Assembly (NCBI GenBank): GCA_026398135.1
Contig: JAPLTN010000015.1
Location: 1-60,851, forward strand
Direction: 5' to 3'
Length of the DNA stretch: 60,851 bases
Origin: Verrucomicrobiota bacterium
GTDB taxonomy: Bacteria; Verrucomicrobiota; Verrucomicrobiia; Opitutales; Opitutaceae
Under the pieces are notes generated by a model. That model made no database searches and was not told where the DNA came from. It saw only the letters and a program-made list of their open reading frames with translations. Position 1 is the stretch's first letter; the number at the start of each line of letters is the position of its first letter. The position numbers were made by a program, and so were the translations under genes. Positions 43,559 through 52,396 of this stretch are shown piece by piece.

Positions 43559-45298
43559 TCAGGGCGCCAAGGGCAGACGCAGGCGCATCGTGGTCCCGGT
43601 CGGACCGGTCGCGTGCAGCGTGATGTCGCCATGATGCGAAAGCAGAATGCGTTTCGCAATGGCTAGGCCGAGGCCGGTACCATCGCTTCGCCCCGATAAA
43701 AAGCTGTCGAAGATATGCTCGGCCAACTCCGCGGGCACTCCCTTGCCGGTGTCGATCACGTCGATAAGAACCTGGCGCGCCCCCTCGTGCTCGGTCTGCG
43801 AAACCTGAACCGTAATCGAGCCGCCGTGGTCCATGGCCTGGGTCGAATTTAACAACAGATTGAGCAACACCTGCTGCAACTGGCCCTTGTGAACATCCAC
43901 GTAAATGGGTTTGGCTGGGGGCTCGAAACGCAGGCGTATCTTGCTCTGCGCCAGCTTAAGACGAATCAGCACCAGGGTATCGCCAATCAAATCGGCGATG
44001 CTCCACCGCGAATGCATCGAGGACGGAGCCTTGGCGAATTGCAGCACGCGCGAGACAATGGCTTCCAGTTGGTCGAGTTTCTCGCCGATCACGCGTACAT
44101 CGGTGCGGCGCGGGTCGTCGGCCGGGAAATCCAGGCCCAAGTAACCGTAGAGGAGCTTGATCACCGTGAGCGGATTGCGGATTTCATGGGCGATCTCGGC
44201 CGCCAGCAAACCCAGCGTGGTAAGCTGCTCGTTCTTGCGCAGCGTGTCCTCGCTTTGGAAAACACGGGTGTAGAGCCGCGAGTTTTGCAGGGTGACGGCC
44301 GCCAGGCTGGCGAACGCGGCGAGCAGGCGCTTCTCGTCGTTGTTAAACCGATGCGGATGGTCGGTGAAAACCGCCAGCACCCCCACCGCCTCGTTTTCCC
44401 AGAACATCGGCACCGCCAGCAGCGATCGCAGCGCCGGATGACGCGGCAGATCGACCACGTCGATGTATTCAGCCGACTGCACATTCAAAAACTCCAGATG
44501 GCGACGGGTGCTGAGCGTCGCGCCAAGCAGGCAGGAATCGAGCGACAAATCGCCCTCGGGCAGGGGTGTCGAGTCCGCGCCGTCGAGCGAAACCGCGCGC
44601 AGGCAGCGCCGGGCCGGAACGTATTCAAAGAGCAAGGATGCCTTGGCGCCCAGCAGCCGGCGGGTATCGCGCGTAATGGCGTCGTGAAGCTCCTGGCGCT
44701 CCAGCTTGGTCACCAAGGTGAGCCCGGCATTCACCAAATTCTCCAGCTGCGCCGCCTTGCCGCGCAAGTGCTGCAATTGCCAGAGACGCAGCAGGACGGT
44801 GGTGCTCTCCTCCGCCAGCGCGACCAGATCGGCCAGATCGCCGGCGTTGAAGCCGCGCACCGTGTCGCTATCCAGATTGATCACGCCGAGAATCTGGCCG
44901 TTTTCCGGCATCAACGGCGCCGTGATCTCGGCGCGCACCTCGGGCCGAACCGGGATGTATCGTGGATCGGCTCGCACATCCGCCACCAACTGGGGACGTC
45001 CGTGAAAAGCCACCCATCCGGTGATGCCCTGGCCGGGCCGCAGGGCGACTTCGTCGATACCGGCCGGCATGCCGCGATGCACCTCGATCTCCAGGCGGCC
45101 CGTGTCGGGATTTAACAACGAAATCGTGCCGGAAGTGGCCCGGAAGTGGGCGATGGCGAGCCTCAGGATTTCCTCCATCGCCACGCGCGGGGTATCGGCC
45201 GTGGCCGAGAGCCTGCTGATCGCATGCAGGAACACCGGGTCGATACGACGGGGTAACGCTAGAGGAGCGGGCGCGGCTGGGGGCGTCGAGGATTCCAC
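43559..45298 (-). CDS. GAF-GAF sensor histidine kinase
   Basis: 579 residues from GTG 45298; a TTG at 45361 would add 21 unconserved residues. Two GAF domains (about residues 35-180 and 195-345), the first with VHRGMPAGIDE and GQGITGWVA typical of PtsI/NifA-type GAF, then HisKA with AAEIAHEIRNPLTVIK (phospho-His) and an ATPase domain (LLNLLLNSTQAM, DTGKGVP, DGTGLGLAIAKRI). No membrane segments, so a cytoplasmic sensor. NtrB-like kinase core. No response regulator is adjacent, so it is an orphan kinase. Confidence 0.93.
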   Translation of the reverse strand: MESSTPPAAPAPLALPRRIDPVFLHAISRLSATADTPRVAMEEILRLAIAHFRATSGTISLLNPDTGRLEIEVHRGMPAGIDEVALRPGQGITGWVAFHGRPQLVADVRADPRYIPVRPEVRAEITAPLMPENGQILGVINLDSDTVRGFNAGDLADLVALAEESTTVLLRLWQLQHLRGKAAQLENLVNAGLTLVTKLERQELHDAITRDTRRLLGAKASLLFEYVPARRCLRAVSLDGADSTPLPEGDLSLDSCLLGATLSTRRHLEFLNVQSAEYIDVVDLPRHPALRSLLAVPMFWENEAVGVLAVFTDHPHRFNNDEKRLLAAFASLAAVTLQNSRLYTRVFQSEDTLRKNEQLTTLGLLAAEIAHEIRNPLTVIKLLYGYLGLDFPADDPRRTDVRVIGEKLDQLEAIVSRVLQFAKAPSSMHSRWSIADLIGDTLVLIRLKLAQSKIRLRFEPPAKPIYVDVHKGQLQQVLLNLLLNSTQAMDHGGSITVQVSQTEHEGARQVLIDVIDTGKGVPAELAEHIFDSFLSGRSDGTGLGLAIAKRILLSHHGDITLHATGPTGTTMRLRLPLAP

Positions 45299-45361
45299 AG
45301 CGCGTAAGCTGTCTCGCTGCGTCGCGTTCGTAAAGCCCGTGCCGCATGAAAACCCAGGCAA

Positions 45362-45434
45362 GGCCGCACCCCTGAGTTATTGTTCTTGGCATGCAACAGG
45401 CCGGCGCGGTTGCTTGCGTGCACCTAAGCCAACC
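45362..45434. other. Short divergent gap between the GAF kinase and LapA-like genes
   Basis: The sequence between the kinase start region and the LapA-like gene must carry both promoters. I see no clear -35/-10 pair or repeat in it. Confidence 0.3.
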
Positions 45435-45686
45435 ATGACCGCCGCCATCTTTTTTCGCACCCTCGGATTTCTCCTGATTCTCTTTGTCGTCGTCTATATC
45501 GGCACGGAAAACACCCAGCAGGTTAACTTCCATTTTTCGCTCCTGCTGGAAAAGCCCATCAGCACGAATGCCGCCCTCGTTTATTTCGCCATCTTCGCCA
45601 TCGGCGTCGTCGGCGGCACCCTCCTGAACGCCGGCCAGTCAGCCAAAGCAGACAAAGACTCCTCCGGAAAAACTAAGAAACGCTGA
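45435..45686 (+). CDS. LapA-like two-helix membrane protein
   Basis: 83 residues from ATG 45435. Two hydrophobic helices (about residues 5-23 and 46-65) flank NTQQVNFHFSLLLEKPIST, the arrangement of LapA/DUF1049 proteins, where a short strand follows an N-Q/T-x-V motif. A charged Lys-rich tail ends the protein. LapA-type proteins take part in envelope and LPS regulation in enterobacteria; that role is not assured here. Its end overlaps the convergent panE-like gene by 14 bp. Confidence 0.75.
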   Translation: MTAAIFFRTLGFLLILFVVVYIGTENTQQVNFHFSLLLEKPISTNAALVYFAIFAIGVVGGTLLNAGQSAKADKDSSGKTKKR

Positions 45687-46602
45687 GCGGCGGACCTTCC
45701 GCCGCCCGGGCCTGAATCTCGGCATAGAGGCGCGCCAGCTCCGGCGTGGCGACCCCCAGCCTGCGTGCGCGCCGCAGCGGCTCGCCCCAAATCGGCTCCA
45801 GCTCCAACGGACGGCCTGCCAGCCAGTCGAGCATGGTCGAGGGTTTGTAAGCCATGCTCCGCGTCCGCTCCACGTTGTCCTCGATAAAGGCATCGGCGAT
45901 CTCGACTCCCTCGGCCGCCGCCGCCGTCTGCAACTCGCGCATCAACGCACGCACCCGCGCCTCGCGCCCGGCATCGCGCAGGATCTCGTCGCTCAACATG
46001 CCGCGCTCGACGACGGACAAGCCATTGAACGGCACGTTCCAAATCAACTTGTGCCAGCGCGCGGAAAGCAGGCTCGGAGCGATCCGCACCTTGGTGCCGC
46101 CACGACGAAAGATCTCCGCCACCGCCTCGGTGCGCGCCGTCGGCGCGCCGGAAAACTCACCCAGCACAATGTAGCCCTCGTGCGCGCAAACCGCTTCGCC
46201 CGGAGCCACGCGATTTACCCCGACAAAACACAAGGCCCCAAGAGTCCGCTCCGCACCCGCGATGTCGGCCACCGCCTCATCCACGCCCAGCCCATTCTGC
46301 AAGTTCAGCACCACGGTGTCTTGCCCGAGCGCGGCGGGTAACAGACGCGGCAAGTCGGCATTCGCGGTCGCCTTCAGCGCGATGACCACCAAATCGACCG
46401 CCCCGGCGTCCTCAACCCGCTCCACCACGTTTACTGCGGACAGGTGAAACGCATCCCCGGGGTAAACGAGGCGCAGTCCCTTCTGCCTCAACGCGCCGGC
46501 ATCGCTGCGTGCCCAAAAAACCACGTCAACGCCCGCCCGCGCCATCCGGCCTCCGTAATAAAGCGCCAGCGCTCCGGACCCCAAAAACAACACGCGCTTC
46601 AT
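45673..46602 (-). CDS. Ketopantoate-reductase-family protein (PanE/ApbA)
   Basis: 309 residues from ATG 46602. An N-terminal Rossmann fold opens with VLFLGSGALALYYGGRMARAG, followed by VVIALKATAN and VLNLQNGLG; the C-terminal domain has RWHKLIWNVPFNGLSV with the catalytic Lys and the Asn. PanE reduces 2-dehydropantoate with NADPH in pantothenate synthesis. Many paralogues exist, so the exact substrate is likely but not certain. Its start overlaps the DUF2937 gene stop by 4 bp. Confidence 0.9.
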   Translation of the reverse strand: MKRVLFLGSGALALYYGGRMARAGVDVVFWARSDAGALRQKGLRLVYPGDAFHLSAVNVVERVEDAGAVDLVVIALKATANADLPRLLPAALGQDTVVLNLQNGLGVDEAVADIAGAERTLGALCFVGVNRVAPGEAVCAHEGYIVLGEFSGAPTARTEAVAEIFRRGGTKVRIAPSLLSARWHKLIWNVPFNGLSVVERGMLSDEILRDAGREARVRALMRELQTAAAAEGVEIADAFIEDNVERTRSMAYKPSTMLDWLAGRPLELEPIWGEPLRRARRLGVATPELARLYAEIQARAAEGPPLSVS

Positions 46603-47183
46603 CGTGCCGCCCCCTCCCCTGCCGTGCCCGCCGCAGGCTTGCGCAGACTCCGCCCCAACGCACGACACGGCCAGACCACGCCCAGTTGATAGACCAGCAA
46701 CGCCAGACCCATGCCCACTCCGGCATAAATCGCCCCCTCTATCGTGACGGGGACGGCTGGCTTAAAAACCGCCCACGTGCCGCGCGTAATCCCGGCATCG
46801 TGTTGCGCCAGAAAAACGAAAGGCCGCGTCCACACCGAAGCCAGACGCAGGGCCTGCTCAGCCATTGCGAGCGTCTCCACCCGGTCCTGCGCCTCGACGA
46901 TCAATGCGCCCAGCTTCGCCACCGGAGCGGATGATTGAGCACGCGTCGTTTCCACCAACTGGGCGAGCGAGATTCCACTCTCTCGCGCCACCGCTTCGTA
47001 ACGGGCCAGGACCAAGCGCGCCTCGTCGAGATTGCCCCCCAGCCGCTGGAAATACTGTTGAAAAAACTCCGGTGCCTGCGACAGCGACACGGCGCCAACT
47101 ACACACAAGGCGCGGTCGAGCAATTGTTGCCCTATGCGACCCAGCGGACGGAGCGGTGCCAGCCATGGAGAATTCGAAGCCAT
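46599..47183 (-). CDS. DUF2937 membrane protein
   Basis: 194 residues from ATG 47183. LLDRALCVVGAVSLSQAPEFFQQYFQRLGGNLDEAR (given here only as key blocks: an N-terminal helix, the QQYFQRLGG motif and a charged helix) matches DUF2937. A second membrane helix lies near residues 147-170. Function unknown. It overlaps the panE-like gene by ATGA, so the two are translated together. The longer upstream reading (to 47441) runs over the HNH gene and is rejected. Confidence 0.8.
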   Translation of the reverse strand: MASNSPWLAPLRPLGRIGQQLLDRALCVVGAVSLSQAPEFFQQYFQRLGGNLDEARLVLARYEAVARESGISLAQLVETTRAQSSAPVAKLGALIVEAQDRVETLAMAEQALRLASVWTRPFVFLAQHDAGITRGTWAVFKPAVPVTIEGAIYAGVGMGLALLVYQLGVVWPCRALGRSLRKPAAGTAGEGAAR

Positions 47184-47236
47184 GTGCGAAGTTGCGAAAC
47201 GCGCGCCCGCACCGCAACGCCAGCCTGCGCGCAAAC

Positions 47237-47854
47237 TTACTCCTCCAACTCCACGTTCCAGTAGGCGAGATCGAGAAAATCCTTCCAGCGCTCCCGTTGC
47301 TGGGTGTTGAGCACCAAAGAAATGACCGGCCGCCACTTGGGCCGCACCGGCTTGCAGACCAGGCGCATGTGCGCCTCGTGCGGGAGGCGGTTGGCCTTGC
47401 GTGAATTGCATTTGATGCAGGAGCACACGATGTTTTCCCACGTCGTTTTTCCGCCGCGATCACGCGGAATCACGTGGTCGAGATTCAACTCCTCGCGGGT
47501 AAAGATTTTGCCGCAATACTGGCACGTCTCCTTGTCGCGCACGAAGACGTTGTTGCGGGTCAACTTCAGCTCCTTGGTCGGCAGTTTGTCGAAGAAAGTC
47601 AGGAGTATGACGCGCGGCAGCCGGATGGTGGTGCGCGGCGTACGCACCGTGTCCAAATGCTCGATTGGTGGATTTACCCTCGAAAAATCCATCCAGTCCA
47701 AAAACGAGAACACCCGGAAATCCTCGTCGTGATGGTGAATGACGGCCGCATGGCCCCGCGTAAGCAGGGCAAAGGCGCGTTTCGCGCAAATGACGTTCAC
47801 CGCCTGCCAAAGGCGGTTAAGCACCAACACCGGCTGATCAAGGACGGCCTCCAT
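47237..47854 (-). CDS. HNH endonuclease-family protein
   Basis: 205 residues. The N-terminal half (VLVLNRLWQAVNVICAKRAFALL) and the HNH part are typical of the widespread chromosomal HNH family: CQYCG, NLDHVIPRDRGGKTTWENIV and CIKCNSRKANR give the zinc Cys pairs and the His/Asn catalytic set. These proteins are found in many bacteria outside mobile DNA and their biological role is unsettled. It ends 53 bp before the DUF2937 gene on the same strand. Confidence 0.9.
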   Translation of the reverse strand: MEAVLDQPVLVLNRLWQAVNVICAKRAFALLTRGHAAVIHHHDEDFRVFSFLDWMDFSRVNPPIEHLDTVRTPRTTIRLPRVILLTFFDKLPTKELKLTRNNVFVRDKETCQYCGKIFTREELNLDHVIPRDRGGKTTWENIVCSCIKCNSRKANRLPHEAHMRLVCKPVRPKWRPVISLVLNTQQRERWKDFLDLAYWNVELEE

Positions 47855-48009
47855 GTTGGGCCCTATCGGGTAGGGCGCGAGGGGGGTGGTGTCAAGGCAT
47901 GCGCCCGATGTCGGCAGAATGTTGCTTGGAGTCGCAAAAATCGCATCTGTTTTTCCCGTTTGCTTCGCGCGCCGCGCGTCCGCATGCCTCTGCGTTCCTC
48001 TTCTTTCAC

Positions 48010-48483
48010 ATGAGTCACGACGCGCCCACGCCCTTGTCCTTTTCCTGTGTCGCCGCCTACCGGATTGGCATCGTGGCCGCCCGCTTCAACCCGGTCCTGG
48101 TCGATGCCCTCGTGCAGCGTGCCAGCGCAAAATTGACCGAAGCCGGCCTGCCCGCCGAGGCGATTGAAGTCGTGCGCGTGCCCGGCTCCCACGAAGTCCC
48201 CTGGGCCGCGCAGGAACTCGCCACCACCGGACGTTTCCATGCCGTGATCGCGCTGGGGGTTCTTATCGCCGGCGATACCAACCACCACGAAATGGTCGGC
48301 GACGCCGTCGCCAACGCCCTCCTCCGCGTCTCCCTCGAAACCCGCGTCCCCGTGATCAACGGCGTCATCGTGGTCAACACCCGCGCCCAGGCCGAAGCCC
48401 GCACCACCGGCGAAATCGACCGCGGCGCCGAGTTCGCCGCCGCCTCGCTTGAGATGGCCGCCCTCAAACAATCCCTTTCCTGA
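48010..48483 (+). CDS. ribH: 6,7-dimethyl-8-ribityllumazine synthase
   Basis: 157 residues from ATG 48010. Makes the lumazine precursor of riboflavin. RIGIVAARFNPVLVDAL, VRVPGSHEVPWAAQELA, ALGVLIAGDTNHHEMVGDAV (catalytic His pair) and PVINGVIVVN are all family motifs. It is followed after 1 bp by nusB, the arrangement found in very many bacteria. The gap 47855-48009 contains the divergent promoters; I see no riboswitch in it. Confidence 0.96.
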   Translation: MSHDAPTPLSFSCVAAYRIGIVAARFNPVLVDALVQRASAKLTEAGLPAEAIEVVRVPGSHEVPWAAQELATTGRFHAVIALGVLIAGDTNHHEMVGDAVANALLRVSLETRVPVINGVIVVNTRAQAEARTTGEIDRGAEFAAASLEMAALKQSLS

Positions 48484-48484
48484 G

Positions 48485-48943
48485 ATGAGCAACAAAGCCC
48501 TTTTCGCCAAACGCCGTGATGGCCGCGTGGCCGCCCTGCAATTCCTGTTTGCCTGGAGCCTGAATCGCCCGGCCAACCTGGCCGATGACTTGGCGATTTT
48601 CTTCACCAATCTGGAGGCCGTGGACGCCAAACCCCGCGAGCACTACGCCTTTGGCGAAGAGATCATCCACGGCGTGATCGAACACTGCGACGAGATCGAC
48701 GGCCGCATCCGCGGCCTGGCGCAAAACTGGGACTTTGACCGCATCGCCAAAATCGACCTCGCCATCCTCCGGATTGCAATTTTCGAGATGATCCACCGCA
48801 CCGACATCCCGCCCGTCGTGTCGATCAACGAAGCCATCGACCTCTCCAAACTCTTCTCCAACGCCGACGCCAAACGCTTCATCAACGGCATCCTCGACAA
48901 ACTGAAGGACCACGTCGGCCGTGACGCCCGCAAAGTCACCTGA
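48485..48943 (+). CDS. nusB: Transcription antitermination factor NusB
   Basis: 152 residues from ATG 48485. All-helical protein; KRRDGRVAALQFLFAW at the N-terminus, FDRIAKIDLAILRIAIFEM and PPVVSINEAIDLSKLFS near the C-terminus are the NusB signature. With NusE (S10) it binds boxA RNA and prevents termination in rRNA operons. Directly downstream of ribH and probably co-transcribed with ftsY. Confidence 0.96.
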   Translation: MSNKALFAKRRDGRVAALQFLFAWSLNRPANLADDLAIFFTNLEAVDAKPREHYAFGEEIIHGVIEHCDEIDGRIRGLAQNWDFDRIAKIDLAILRIAIFEMIHRTDIPPVVSINEAIDLSKLFSNADAKRFINGILDKLKDHVGRDARKVT

Positions 48944-48993
48944 AGCCAAGAGCCACCCTGCCCTGCTCCTAGCTCCCGGCTCCCCGCTCCTCC

Positions 48994-49920
48994 ATGTTCA
49001 GTCTCTTCAAAAAATTTAAGGACGGTCTCGCCAAAACGGTCGCGGCCATCGCCGGGAAAACCCGTTCCCTTTTCGGCGGCCGCAAGATCGACGCATCCTC
49101 GCTCGAAGAACTCGAAGAAGCTCTCATCACCGCCGACTTCGGCGTGGAAACGACCACCGAAATCCTCGACGAAATCAAAGCCGCCTACCGCAAGGACCCG
49201 CAGCTTCAGGGTAAACAAGCGGCCGAGCTCGGAGCCGCCGTCCTGACCCGCGTGCTTTCCGGCAGCGCCGGAACCCCCGCACTGACCAAGCGCCCCGACG
49301 GCCTGCCCGCCGTGATCGTAATGATCGGCGTCAACGGTTCCGGCAAAACCACCACCACCGCCAAACTCGCCTGGGCGCTCCAACAAGAGGGTAAGTCCGT
49401 GCTCGTCGCCGCCTGCGACACCTTCCGCGCCGCCGCCGTCGAGCAGCTCAAGGCCTGGGGTGAAAAACTGGGCCTCGAAGTCATCGCCAGCCACACCGGC
49501 GCCGATGCCGCCGCCGTCGCCTACGACGCGCTCCAAGCGGGCAAAAGCCGGGGCAAGGACGTCGTCATCATCGACACCGCCGGCCGCCTCCACACCAAAA
49601 GCAACCTCATGGAGGAACTGGCCAAAATTCGCCGCGTGCTGCAAAAACTCGACCCCGCCGCCCCCCATTTTTCGTGGCTCGTCGTCGATGGCTCGCTCGG
49701 CAGCAACTCCATCGATCAGGCCCGGGTGTTTCACCAAAGCTTCGGACTCACCGGCCTGGTCGTGACCAAGCTCGACGGCACCAGCCGCGGCGGCGCCGTC
49801 GTCGGCATCTGGCGCACCCTGAAACTCCCCATTCATTACGTCGGCCTGGGCGAGCAAAAGGAAGACCTCCAGCCCTTCGCCCCCGAAGCTTACGCCAAAG
49901 CCGTTTTCGGCTTGGAGTAA
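48994..49920 (+). CDS. ftsY: Signal recognition particle receptor FtsY
   Basis: 308 residues: the NG core without the long acidic A domain of E. coli. The N domain is residues about 1-95. GTPase motifs are GVNGSGKTTT (G1), DTFRAAAVEQL (G2), DTAGR (G3) and TKLDG (G4), with GLGEQKEDLQPF at the end. The usual DATTGQ box reads DGSLGS here. It docks SRP-ribosome complexes at the membrane. A hairpin at 49922-49939 follows. Confidence 0.96.
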   Translation: MFSLFKKFKDGLAKTVAAIAGKTRSLFGGRKIDASSLEELEEALITADFGVETTTEILDEIKAAYRKDPQLQGKQAAELGAAVLTRVLSGSAGTPALTKRPDGLPAVIVMIGVNGSGKTTTTAKLAWALQQEGKSVLVAACDTFRAAAVEQLKAWGEKLGLEVIASHTGADAAAVAYDALQAGKSRGKDVVIIDTAGRLHTKSNLMEELAKIRRVLQKLDPAAPHFSWLVVDGSLGSNSIDQARVFHQSFGLTGLVVTKLDGTSRGGAVVGIWRTLKLPIHYVGLGEQKEDLQPFAPEAYAKAVFGLE

Positions 49921-49921
49921 G

Positions 49922-49939
49922 CGCTCCGGACACGGAGCG
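49922..49939. terminator. Hairpin between convergent ftsY and rhamnulokinase gene
   Basis: CGCTCCG pairs with CGGAGCG across a 4-base loop, right after the ftsY stop. The 36-bp gap has no strong T tract, so its strength is doubtful. Confidence 0.45.
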
Positions 49940-49956
49940 TGTTAATCCGCCCCCGG

Positions 49957-51405
49957 CTACTTTTTCGGTGCGTAAACCGTTTGCTTGAGGCCCTTGGCCA
50001 AATGCGCGCGGAAGGTCGCCAAATCCTTCACCGCACCGAGCGCAATCAACTGGCGGGCGACGTTGCCCACGGCCGTACCCTCGAGCGCGAAAGATACCAC
50101 CGGCACCCCGGCCGCATCCGCCGTCGCCTGGCAGAGCAAGCGGTTCTTGGAGCCGCCACCTACGATCAAGATGCGACTGAACTTCCGCCCCGCCATGCCC
50201 TCGAAGCGCAGCATGGCATCGGCGTGTCCGCGCCCGAGTGAGGCGCAGATCAAGCGGGTGTAGCCCGCCAAATCCTTCGGCACCGGCAAACCACGCGCGA
50301 TCAGATGGGCGTCGATAGCCTTCTTCATCGAGACCGGACTGGTGAACGCAGCGTCGGCCACGTCGATCAAGCCCGCAGGCACAGGCAAGGCCTCGGCGTC
50401 TGCGATTAATTTGTCCCAATCCTCACCCGAGACCGGCCGTGAAGCGAAATCCTTCATCACGCCTTCCAGCAGCCAAAGTCCGATCACGTTGGTCAGCGGA
50501 CGATACGCACCATCGCCGGTGCGTTCGTTGGCCACTCGCGCCGCCAGCGCCTCCGCACCGAGCAACGGGGATGAATTTTCGAAACCCACCAGCGACCACG
50601 TGCCCGAACTGATAAACAAATCGCCGCCTCCCGGCGCGGCCGGCATCGCATCGTAAGCGCAGGCCGTATCGTGCCCCGGCACCGCGATGACCCGCGTGCC
50701 CTCCAGCGCGGCCCCGCCGAGCATCTCGGCGTTTTTCACCACACCCAAATCGGTTCCGGGAGCGACCGGCTTGGTAAACCACTTGGCCGGCACGCCGAAG
50801 TGCTCCAGCGCCTCCGCCGACCAGGCGCGCCCCTTCACCCCCAACAACTGGGACGTGCTAGCGATGGTCAGTTCGTTGGCTGCGCGTCCGCCCAACAGAT
50901 GGTTAAAATAATCCGGCAAAAACAGACACCGCGCGGCCGCATCCACGATCCAGGGACACGAAGCGACCGTCTCCGCCAACTGGAGTGACGCGTTGTAAAA
51001 TACATTAGGGATACCCGTCGCCGCGTAAATCCGCTCCAAGTCGGCACGATTTTTAGCCAACCGCTTCAGCCCCGGCTGGGTGCGCGCATCGCGGTAGGCA
51101 TGCGCGGGAAAAACCAAGCGCCCGCCACGATCCAGCAACACATGGTCCACCCCCCAGCTATCCACACCGACCGATGCCAGTTTGGCCCCCTTGGGCAAGG
51201 CCGCCGCCGCCGCTCTCAGCCCCGCCTGAATCTGTTCCCACAGCCCCGCAATATTCCAATAGTCATGCCCGCCGATGGATTGAAACGCATTCGGGAAACG
51301 ATGTACCTCGCGCAACTCCAGCTGCTTTCCTTTCCATTTACCTAAAATGACGCGACCACTGGTCGCACCAAGATCAACCGCCGCGAGATAAAGGGGTGTA
51401 GCCAT
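49957..51405 (-). CDS. rhaB: Rhamnulokinase
   Basis: 482 residues from ATG 51405 (another ATG at 51411). FGGY-type sugar kinase that phosphorylates L-rhamnulose. AVDLGATSGRVILG near the N-terminus is the form seen in RhaB; VDSWGVDHVLLD, PAHAYRD, PGHDTACAYDAM, SSGTWSLVG and VGGGSKNRLLCQ follow. Rhamnulose 1-phosphate is split to DHAP and L-lactaldehyde, and lactaldehyde can become lactate, which fits the divergent lutABC genes. No rhaA or rhaD lies in the window. No Shine-Dalgarno site is visible. Confidence 0.88.
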   Translation of the reverse strand: MATPLYLAAVDLGATSGRVILGKWKGKQLELREVHRFPNAFQSIGGHDYWNIAGLWEQIQAGLRAAAAALPKGAKLASVGVDSWGVDHVLLDRGGRLVFPAHAYRDARTQPGLKRLAKNRADLERIYAATGIPNVFYNASLQLAETVASCPWIVDAAARCLFLPDYFNHLLGGRAANELTIASTSQLLGVKGRAWSAEALEHFGVPAKWFTKPVAPGTDLGVVKNAEMLGGAALEGTRVIAVPGHDTACAYDAMPAAPGGGDLFISSGTWSLVGFENSSPLLGAEALAARVANERTGDGAYRPLTNVIGLWLLEGVMKDFASRPVSGEDWDKLIADAEALPVPAGLIDVADAAFTSPVSMKKAIDAHLIARGLPVPKDLAGYTRLICASLGRGHADAMLRFEGMAGRKFSRILIVGGGSKNRLLCQATADAAGVPVVSFALEGTAVGNVARQLIALGAVKDLATFRAHLAKGLKQTVYAPKK

Positions 51406-51463
51406 AAGCATAAAACGAGGAGGGTTTAAGGTGGGTTTAAAGCAGCTAAAATCTTTAACTATA

Positions 51464-51503
51464 AAAACTCTCAAAATCTACCAAAAACTTTCACTATCTA
51501 TCA
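51464..51503. promoter_or_regulatory. Two tandem 20-bp direct repeats between rhaB and lutA
   Basis: Unit 1 (51464-51483) and unit 2 (51484-51503) match at 16 of 20 positions; both begin AAAACT and contain ATCTA near the end. They lie in the only AT-rich part of the shared promoter region (51406-51562). Adjacent direct repeats of this size suit AraC/XylS-type regulators such as those that control rhamnose genes. Confidence 0.5.
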
Positions 51504-51562
51504 AATGAAGATTGCGCGCATCCGGTATCGCGCTTTTTGTATGATCACCCTACGTCCCCGCT

Positions 51563-52339
51563 ATGTCCCACGCCGAATCCGCCCTGATCACCAGCCCAAA
51601 CCGCCCCGCCGGAAACCGTGTGCAACTGATGGCCACCTGCCTCTGCGACGCCTTTTATGACGACGTAGCCAAGGCCACGGTCGAAGTGCTCGAACACCTC
51701 GGCTGTTCCGTCGAGTTCCCCGAAGGCCAGACCTGCTGCGGACAACCCGCCTTCAACGGCGGCGACTGGGACTCCTCCCGCCGCGTGGTGCGTCACACCG
51801 TGAAGGTGTTCTCCGGCGACCTGCCCGTTATCGTCCCCAGTGGCTCCTGCGCCGCGATGATCTTCCACGGCGCGCCCCTTGAATTTGAAAAAGAGCCCGA
51901 CGCCGCCGAAATCGCCGCCCTCGGCAACCGCACTTGGGAACTGGCCGACTTCATCGTCAATGGTCTCGGCATTAAAAAATGGCCCGGCCGCTACGCCGCC
52001 AAGATCGCCTTCCACCGCTCCTGCCACTCGCGCGGCACCTGCAGCGGCCCCGCCTCCCTCACCCTGCTCTCCAGCATCGCCGGCCTAGAAGTCGTGCCCT
52101 TCGGAGAAGGCGAACAATGCTGCGGCTTCGGCGGCACCTTCTCCGTTTCCTTTCCCAACGTCTCCGCCGGCATGGGCCACCTGAAACTCGACCACATCCG
52201 CGCCATCCAGCCCGACGTCCTCGTCTCCGGCGACATGAGCTGCATGATGCACCTCGGCGGCCTCGCCGAGAAAGAAGGCAAACCGATCAAGACCCAGCAC
52301 GTCGTGCAAATCCTCCGCGACGCCCTGAAAAACGCCTAA
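51563..52339 (+). CDS. lutA: L-lactate utilization protein LutA (CCG-domain Fe-S protein)
   Basis: 258 residues with two CCG (cysteine-rich) domains: LFATCLCDAF-like ATCLCDAFYD with GQTCCGQPAFNGG, and HRSCHSR with GEQCCGFGGTFSV. Part of the LutABC (LldEFG) complex that oxidises L-lactate to pyruvate in the cytoplasm. First gene of the lutABC operon and divergent from rhaB. Members of this family also serve other 2-hydroxyacid oxidases, but with LutB and LutC the assignment is good. Confidence 0.95.
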   Translation: MSHAESALITSPNRPAGNRVQLMATCLCDAFYDDVAKATVEVLEHLGCSVEFPEGQTCCGQPAFNGGDWDSSRRVVRHTVKVFSGDLPVIVPSGSCAAMIFHGAPLEFEKEPDAAEIAALGNRTWELADFIVNGLGIKKWPGRYAAKIAFHRSCHSRGTCSGPASLTLLSSIAGLEVVPFGEGEQCCGFGGTFSVSFPNVSAGMGHLKLDHIRAIQPDVLVSGDMSCMMHLGGLAEKEGKPIKTQHVVQILRDALKNA

Positions 52340-52396
52340 GCCCCCGCCACCCGTCCTCGCTCCAAGCACCCCGTTCCAAGCTCCTAGCTCCCTCCC

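Noticed and set aside
47863-48630. 255-codon minus-strand frame across ribH and nusB
   Set aside because: Antisense to two certain genes and without any family pattern.
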